51,489 bases of DNA from IMG/VR virus record IMGVR_UViG_3300042691_025598, positions 1-51,489 of that record. One strand, given 5' to 3'. Shown here one piece after another: positions 47,589 to 51,489 of the stretch; positions within the stretch are counted from its first letter, which is position 1; the number at the start of each line of letters is the position of its first letter. The stretch comes from a virus. The notes under the pieces are model-generated. The model was not told the origin of the DNA, made no database searches, and was given only the letters and a program-made list of their open reading frames with translations. A program made the translations under genes and the position numbers.

Positions 47589-47616
47589 AAATATCGGTTT
47601 AATGACCGATATTTTT
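47589..47616 (+). terminator. Terminator between convergent genes
   Basis: A perfect 10-bp stem AAATATCGGT (47589-47598) / ACCGATATTT (47605-47614), loop TTAATG, then T to 47616 with another T run at 47618. On the plus strand it ends the resolvase transcript. On the minus strand, where the neighbouring gene stops at 47621, the T-tract is weaker. Confidence 0.82.
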
Positions 47617-47620
47617 GTTT

Positions 47621-48673
47621 TTAACAAAGACCAATTTCATTTACACTAAATGTTGCACAATTTGTAATAGCCACTGGTGTTTGAGAAGAACAAACAGTTA
47701 AAGTGTCACCAACAGGTGTTTTAGGAATTGTTTTTGAAATTTCAAGTCCATTACAATCAAAAATTTTATAACTACACTGAAAACCGGTTGCTTGAATTAT
47801 ATACTTTTTAAGAACACAAGGCGTTGGACTTGGACTTGGTGTCGGTGTCGGTGTTTGTGTTGGTGTCGGTGTCGGTGTTTGTGTTGGTGGTAAACAATCA
47901 AGACAAGCCCCATCAACTTCAGGACCTAACTCATATATAATTTGAATCTCATCAACCCCACTAATGTTATCAACAAGTCCAACAAATGTACCACAAGTCT
48001 CAACATTATTAACAATTAATTTATAAACATTTCCTTGTGTTAGCGGACCTCCAGAATATTGTAAAACATCCGGTGTATAGTAATCAATTCCGGAGAAACA
48101 ATCTCTAAAGTTTTTACTATTACCACATCTCATATATTCGTCAAAAATATTAAAGTTAGCCATACCATCAAACTTACAAGGCCTATCAACATATGTTGTT
48201 GTTGGTGTTGGAGTTACAGATATTGTCGGTGTTGGTGTAGGAGTATAAGCCGTTAATGTCGCTATCATTGCATTGTCAAAACAAGGGTCCGGACTTGGTG
48301 TTGGTGTTGGTGTTGGAGTACTAGTTGGCGTTTGTGTTGGTGTTGCAGAAGGTATTATACAATCAAATATTGCATCAAAATCAAATACATCACAAGGTGA
48401 TGTTGTTGTTGTTGTAGTTGGCGGACAAGAACTAATCGTATAAAATCCAGACCAGAAATCTGGGTCTACAGAAAAACTATTCAAAGTACCAACTTGATCA
48501 CATACACCACCTAATGAGGATGATAGACACCAAAAATTTTGTGTCGCACCAGTTGAAAAGTACATATAGTATATTGGTGTTGTGTCTCCGGTAAAATAAT
48601 TATACCCATTAAATGTACCACCAGAAGCATATTCACCATCATAAACATTACCAGTCCCAAAAATACAACTCAT
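47621..48673 (-). CDS. Minus-strand adhesin with Pro/Thr spacers and Cys-rich domain
   Basis: 350 residues. Three Pro/Thr spacers (for example TPTQTPTSTPTPTPTPSPDP, and one of TPTPTPSPSPTP type near 270-285) separate short globular parts. A TTTTTTSP tract lies near residue 88. The C-terminal domain (YIIQATGFQCSYKIFDCNG, DTLTVCSSQTP, C-terminal GLC) matches the Cys-rich domain of the plus-strand 620-residue protein in its order of Tyr, CNG/CNN and Cys. It is translationally coupled to the 73-residue gene upstream on this strand. It is likely a tail-surface protein whose gene is oriented against its plus-strand relatives. Confidence 0.68.
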   Translation of the reverse strand: MSCIFGTGNVYDGEYASGGTFNGYNYFTGDTTPIYYMYFSTGATQNFWCLSSSLGGVCDQVGTLNSFSVDPDFWSGFYTISSCPPTTTTTTSPCDVFDFDAIFDCIIPSATPTQTPTSTPTPTPTPSPDPCFDNAMIATLTAYTPTPTPTISVTPTPTTTYVDRPCKFDGMANFNIFDEYMRCGNSKNFRDCFSGIDYYTPDVLQYSGGPLTQGNVYKLIVNNVETCGTFVGLVDNISGVDEIQIIYELGPEVDGACLDCLPPTQTPTPTPTQTPTPTPSPSPTPCVLKKYIIQATGFQCSYKIFDCNGLEISKTIPKTPVGDTLTVCSSQTPVAITNCATFSVNEIGLC

Positions 48674-48894
48674 TAAACAATCAATTCATAGTTTATTATA
48701 CAATCAATATCATCAATAACCCTTACATTATACCCCGGGAGGTTCTCAAAAATTAATGGTACGGTAAAAGTATATGGTAAACTACCGCTACTAATTGTAT
48801 TAACGTAAACACAGGTTGTGTTTCCTGTGTCACAAATATACACATCATAAGGTGAAGTTCCAGTAATACTATTAATTGTTATATCTATTGGCAT
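48673..48894 (-). CDS. Small beta-sandwich-like tail protein, paralogue of the plus-strand copy
   Basis: 73 residues: ITINSITGTSPYDVYICDTG, CVYVNTISSG, YTFTVPL and YNVRVIDDIDC. This is the same core as the 100-residue protein at 37797-38099 but without the aromatic acidic tail. It is first in a two-gene minus-strand unit; its stop overlaps the ATG of the 350-residue gene (TTAATG). TATTTAT lies six bases before its start. No catalytic motif or membrane segment is visible. Confidence 0.62.
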   Translation of the reverse strand: MPIDITINSITGTSPYDVYICDTGNTTCVYVNTISSGSLPYTFTVPLIFENLPGYNVRVIDDIDCIINYELIV

Positions 48895-48900
48895 ACTAAT

Positions 48901-48907
48901 ATAAATA
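48901..48907 (-). promoter_or_regulatory. Candidate late promoter TATTTAT, minus strand
   Basis: On the minus strand TATTTAT ends 6 nt before the ATG of the 73-residue gene (CAT at 48892-48894). It is the only copy positioned for a minus-strand gene and supports the motif being tied to gene starts rather than to strand. Confidence 0.4.
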
Positions 48908-48932
48908 TAGAAATTAAAAAAAACTTGTGAAG

Positions 48933-48963
48933 TTGGAATTTTAAAATAAAAATACTATATTTA
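48933..48963 (+). promoter_or_regulatory. Candidate Bacteroidota-type promoter for the primase operon
   Basis: TTG at 48933-48935, exactly 20 nt, then TATATTTA at 48956-48963, fitting -33 TTG / -7 TAnnTTTG except the last base. It lies in the 90-nt divergent gap and would start transcription about 15 nt before the primase ATG. Confidence 0.45.
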
Positions 48964-48984
48964 AAAAAAATCTATCCTTAACTT

Positions 48985-49887
48985 ATGGAAGAACAAGAAG
49001 CACTTGTTGAATTATTAGAAGATGTCTTAGGTGACCACGGATTACACTACCCTAATCGTGGTCAAATTTCTTTTAATTGTCCAGTATGTGATGATGGTAG
49101 AAACAAACATAATTTAGAGGTAAACTATATTGATGGTGTTTATAAATGTTGGTCTTGTGGTGATAGTGAAGGAACACACGGAAGCATTAAAAAGCTGTTT
49201 GATAAATATGCGAATAAACGATACCAAAAACTATTCAACATATTAAGACCAGACGAGAATAAAAAGGTTGAAAAAAAGAAAAAACCAAAAGTTATCTTAC
49301 CGGACAATTTTACATTATTTAAAGATTCACACCCAGTATATCCGGTAAGGAAACAAGCATATAACTACCTTAAAAGTCGTGGGATTACTGATGAGATAAT
49401 TGAAAAATTTGGCATTGGATTTTGTGATAAAGGAAGTCATATGGGTAGAATAATAATTCCATCTTATAATACAAAAGGTGAACTAAATTATTATGTAGGG
49501 AGAAGTTGGGACCCTAAAAGTAGAGCAAAATACAGAAACCCTGAAGCCGAAAAAGAAAAAATCATATTTTGGGAAAGTTTAATTGATTGGAATAAAGACA
49601 TTTATCTTGTTGAGGGTGCCTTTGATGGGATGTTTCTTGACAATCCAGTTGTTATGCTTGGTAAACATATGTCAGAACTTCTTTTTGAAACAATATATAA
49701 TAACGCCAAAGCAAATGTTATTATATGTCTTGATGGTGACGCCTGGGGGAACGCTGTTAAGTTATATCACGAACTTAATGGTGGTGAATTATGGGGAAGA
49801 ATTAAAATTGTAAAATTACCAAATGACCAAGATGCTTGTGACCTTAAAGGACAAATAAACGAATATTATTATGAAATAAAAGATTAA
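48985..49887 (+). CDS. DNA primase, DnaG/gp61 type
   Basis: 300 residues. A zinc ribbon with C32-x2-C35 and C55-x2-C58 (NCPVC, CWSC) is followed by a Lys-rich linker (about 85-100). The TOPRIM core has YLVEGAFDGMF (Glu) and ICLDGDAWG (Asp pair), which bind the catalytic Mg2+. It makes RNA primers for the lagging strand with the DnaB-type helicase encoded at 15190, though the two lie 33 kb apart. It has no C-terminal helicase-binding domain of bacterial DnaG and is close in length to T4 gp61 (342). It is first in an operon with the PD-(D/E)XK nuclease two bases downstream. Confidence 0.9.
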   Translation: MEEQEALVELLEDVLGDHGLHYPNRGQISFNCPVCDDGRNKHNLEVNYIDGVYKCWSCGDSEGTHGSIKKLFDKYANKRYQKLFNILRPDENKKVEKKKKPKVILPDNFTLFKDSHPVYPVRKQAYNYLKSRGITDEIIEKFGIGFCDKGSHMGRIIIPSYNTKGELNYYVGRSWDPKSRAKYRNPEAEKEKIIFWESLIDWNKDIYLVEGAFDGMFLDNPVVMLGKHMSELLFETIYNNAKANVIICLDGDAWGNAVKLYHELNGGELWGRIKIVKLPNDQDACDLKGQINEYYYEIKD

Positions 49888-49889
49888 AA

Positions 49890-50753
49890 ATGGATTTATA
49901 TAAAGTAGCACAAGAAATAAGAGATATACTCTCTGACAGACAAAAAGAGTTTCAATTAACTTTTGAGGAAGACGCACACAAATATACAATGCTTGATACG
50001 GATGGCAATCTTAAATCAGATTTTCCATCGGTATCAAAAGTTATGAAACTTTTTTATGAAGAGTTTGATTCAGAAGGAATTGCAGAATATAAATCTGGTG
50101 GAAATCCGGACGAGAAAGAAAGATTACTTAAAGAATGGTCCCAAGCCGGCACATATTCAACAAATATGGGATCCAGAGTTCACTATCTACTTGAGACATA
50201 CACTCTAGCCGACTTTGAAATTGACAAAGAAGTAAGACAACCAATTTTTGAGTGTGATGCCGAGCAGATAGTTAAGGGAGATTCAATGGTTGTTGCGGGT
50301 AAAAGATATATTGATTTAATTAAACAAAGAGGATGTGTATTACTTGATACTGAAATTGTTTTGGGACACCCAGAACTAGGATATACCGGACAACCAGATA
50401 AAGTGTGGTTAGTTATTGGTGTTAGTGGTGAACTAGGTCTTTTAATTACGGACTGGAAAACAAACAAAGAAAAAAGCTTTATGGTAAACAAATATACCAA
50501 AAAGATGAAACCACCATTCCGAGATTTACCAGATAACGCACTTGGACACTATAAGGTACAATTACCACTTTATGGTAAGTTACTTATCAAAATGCTTGAA
50601 GGAACCAAATATGGTGGTATACCACTCCTTGGGTGTATAATAGTTAGACTAACAGATGACCGGGAATTTATTGAGTACAGAGTTGATAAAACCACAATAA
50701 ATACTATACTTAATATGGATATTAAAGAAAAACTTAAAGAGTTAAAAAAATAA
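49890..50753 (+). CDS. PD-(D/E)XK nuclease, RecB/Cas4-like
   Basis: 287 residues. The nuclease core is GSRVHYLLE (H98, E102), GYTGQPDKVW (D170), LLITDWKTNKE (D188, K190) and the Q-x3-Y motif VQLPLYGKLL, in the order of RecB/Cas4-family exonucleases. It has no Cys cluster, so it lacks the Fe-S site of Cas4 and AddB. It is probably a DNA exonuclease in recombination or host-DNA breakdown, and is coupled to the primase by a 2-nt gap. The exact polarity and substrate cannot be read. Confidence 0.82.
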   Translation: MDLYKVAQEIRDILSDRQKEFQLTFEEDAHKYTMLDTDGNLKSDFPSVSKVMKLFYEEFDSEGIAEYKSGGNPDEKERLLKEWSQAGTYSTNMGSRVHYLLETYTLADFEIDKEVRQPIFECDAEQIVKGDSMVVAGKRYIDLIKQRGCVLLDTEIVLGHPELGYTGQPDKVWLVIGVSGELGLLITDWKTNKEKSFMVNKYTKKMKPPFRDLPDNALGHYKVQLPLYGKLLIKMLEGTKYGGIPLLGCIIVRLTDDREFIEYRVDKTTINTILNMDIKEKLKELKK

Positions 50754-50772
50754 ACATAAATTATATATTGAG

Positions 50773-51027
50773 ATGAAAATCAGAATGAGTAAAAGTTATA
50801 CTGTTTACGAACTTTATGACGAAATTGAAATCAACAAGGAAGATTATCCTGAATTTGAGGGTATGTCAGACCAGGAAGCCTTTGATTATCTTAAAGAAAA
50901 TTTACACGAATTTGAAATTAAAGATGGGTATGAAGGATCACTAGCAAATGAATTTGAATTTGGTGGTGATATTATTAAAGATAAACAATACGATGAAGAG
51001 TATGAACTTTATTTAATTGAAGAGTAA
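50773..51027 (+). CDS. Small acidic protein, unknown
   Basis: 84 residues, very acidic and Tyr-rich (TVYELYDEIEINKEDYPEF, then EGSLANEFEFGGDIIKDKQ). It has no metal-binding or membrane features. The charge and short length would suit an inhibitor or DNA mimic of a host enzyme, a common role of small acidic phage proteins, but this is only a possibility. It starts 19 nt after the nuclease gene and is followed closely by the zinc-ribbon gene, so it belongs to the primase operon. Confidence 0.55.
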   Translation: MKIRMSKSYTVYELYDEIEINKEDYPEFEGMSDQEAFDYLKENLHEFEIKDGYEGSLANEFEFGGDIIKDKQYDEEYELYLIEE

Positions 51028-51028
51028 T

Positions 51029-51247
51029 ATGGAAGATAATATTATTAGACCAAAGATTGATCTTAAACAACAGGAGACTGTTAAGTGTGAGAAGTGTGAG
51101 TCAAAGTACTTCAAAGAGGTTACGATGCTTAAAAAAGTCCCAAAACTATTAACCGGAAGCCAGGAAGACACACTAGTCCCATTCCCAACTTATATGTGTG
51201 ATGGATGTGGTCACGTAAACAAAGATTTTGAACTTTTTATTGATTAA
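51029..51247 (+). CDS. Small zinc-ribbon protein
   Basis: I take the ATG at 51029 (MEDNIIRP), one base after the preceding stop; an in-frame TTG at 51017 would overlap that gene. The resulting 72 residues contain VKCEKCESKYF and, 35 residues later, YMCDGCGHVNKDF: two CxxC pairs making a zinc ribbon. Such proteins act as small nucleic-acid or protein adaptors. The target is unknown. Confidence 0.68.
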   Translation: MEDNIIRPKIDLKQQETVKCEKCESKYFKEVTMLKKVPKLLTGSQEDTLVPFPTYMCDGCGHVNKDFELFID

Positions 51248-51249
51248 TT

Positions 51250-51396
51250 ATGGAGATAGGTAAAATGACAATAAGTGAAGCTTACCCTCATTTAAAAGCA
51301 ATTGCAAATGTTTATGGGTTAAACCTTAAAAAAGCAAAGGAATTTAAGGCTGTAAGATTAATTTTAGTAAATCTTTATAGTAGGGAATTATGTTAA
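51250..51396 (+). CDS. Very small protein, unknown
   Basis: 48 residues, from the ATG at 51250, two bases after the zinc-ribbon stop. It reads MEIGKMTISEAYPHLKAIAN and continues helical and Lys/Leu-rich, ending SRELC. It may be one amphipathic helical domain. Its stop overlaps the start of the next gene (ATGTTAA), which supports both being real. No family was recognised. Confidence 0.5.
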   Translation: MEIGKMTISEAYPHLKAIANVYGLNLKKAKEFKAVRLILVNLYSRELC

Positions 51397-51489
51397 CACA
51401 CAAAGAATTTTATATTTGGTTGGAAGGATATCTATATGGAAAGTTGGAAAACAAACATATAGATATTGCACCAATTGTTGAAAAGATGG
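51390..51489 (+). CDS. Small protein, 3' truncated by window end
   Basis: Begins at ATG 51390, overlapping the previous stop by 7 nt, and stays open to the window edge. The visible 33 residues include THKEFYIWLEGYLYGKLEN, a 'ef..WLegyL.gk' helix that I recall from small unannotated proteins of phages. It is the tail end of the primase operon within this window. Confidence 0.5.
   Translation, partial: MLTHKEFYIWLEGYLYGKLENKHIDIAPIVEKM

Noticed and set aside
1-51489. Integrated prophage or plasmid origin
   Set aside because: No integrase, attachment site, bacterial housekeeping gene, partition or replication-initiator gene is present; gene content is that of a lytic T4-like phage.

Overview
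The window looks like about 51 kb from the middle of the genome of a large T4-like contractile-tailed phage (or metagenomic phage contig) that infects a member of the Bacteroidota. The phage assignment rests on two gene sets found together. The first is T4-type baseplate genes: gp53/LysM-like, a hub, gp25 and gp6. The second is T4-type replication and recombination genes: a gp32-like SSB, UvsX/RecA, an RNase H/FEN-type exonuclease, a DnaB/gp41-type helicase, a DnaG/gp61-type primase and a RuvC-like resolvase. The host assignment is inference. Tail proteins carry SprB-type repeats, the family named after the Flavobacterium gliding adhesin. A DUF5522-like protein is present. The DNA is AT-rich, start sites lack a Shine-Dalgarno sequence, and two replication promoters fit the Bacteroidota form TTG-N20-TAnnTTT.

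Layout. 1-9674: baseplate genes, namely a 5'-truncated protein with an OmpA-like domain, a gp53-like protein and a 2162-residue hub fusion. 9714-10611: two small unknown genes and a terminator-like hairpin. 10718-18456: DNA metabolism, in the order SSB, UvsX, C5 DNA methyltransferase, 5'-3' exonuclease, unknown, helicase, B12-dependent ribonucleotide reductase (nrdJ), closed by a strong terminator. 18501-19453: an HNH endonuclease gene with an unusual inverted repeat at its start, then the DUF5522-like gene and a terminator. 19491-38099: gp25, gp6 and a run of very large, tightly packed structural genes. 38131-46917: an adhesin region with a SHAEG-repeat fibre ending in an S74 chaperone, a glycosyltransferase and two Cys/Thr/Pro-rich proteins. 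46964-47563: RuvC-like resolvase. 47621-48894: a minus-strand adhesin cassette built of the same modules as the plus-strand adhesins. 48985 to the end: primase, PD-(D/E)XK nuclease and several small proteins, the last cut by the window edge.

How the parts fit. Replication genes are translationally coupled by 4-8 nt overlaps. Baseplate and tail genes form long units with TAATG stop/start overlaps. Ten plus-strand or minus-strand starts that have an upstream gap carry TATTTAT within about 35 nt, twice as the palindrome TATTTATAAATA. I propose this as the late-promoter element, analogous to T4 TATAAATA. No gene-free stretch exceeds about 110 bp. I saw no tRNA, CRISPR array, integrase or transposase. 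Capsid, terminase, DNA polymerase and sheath genes must lie outside the window.
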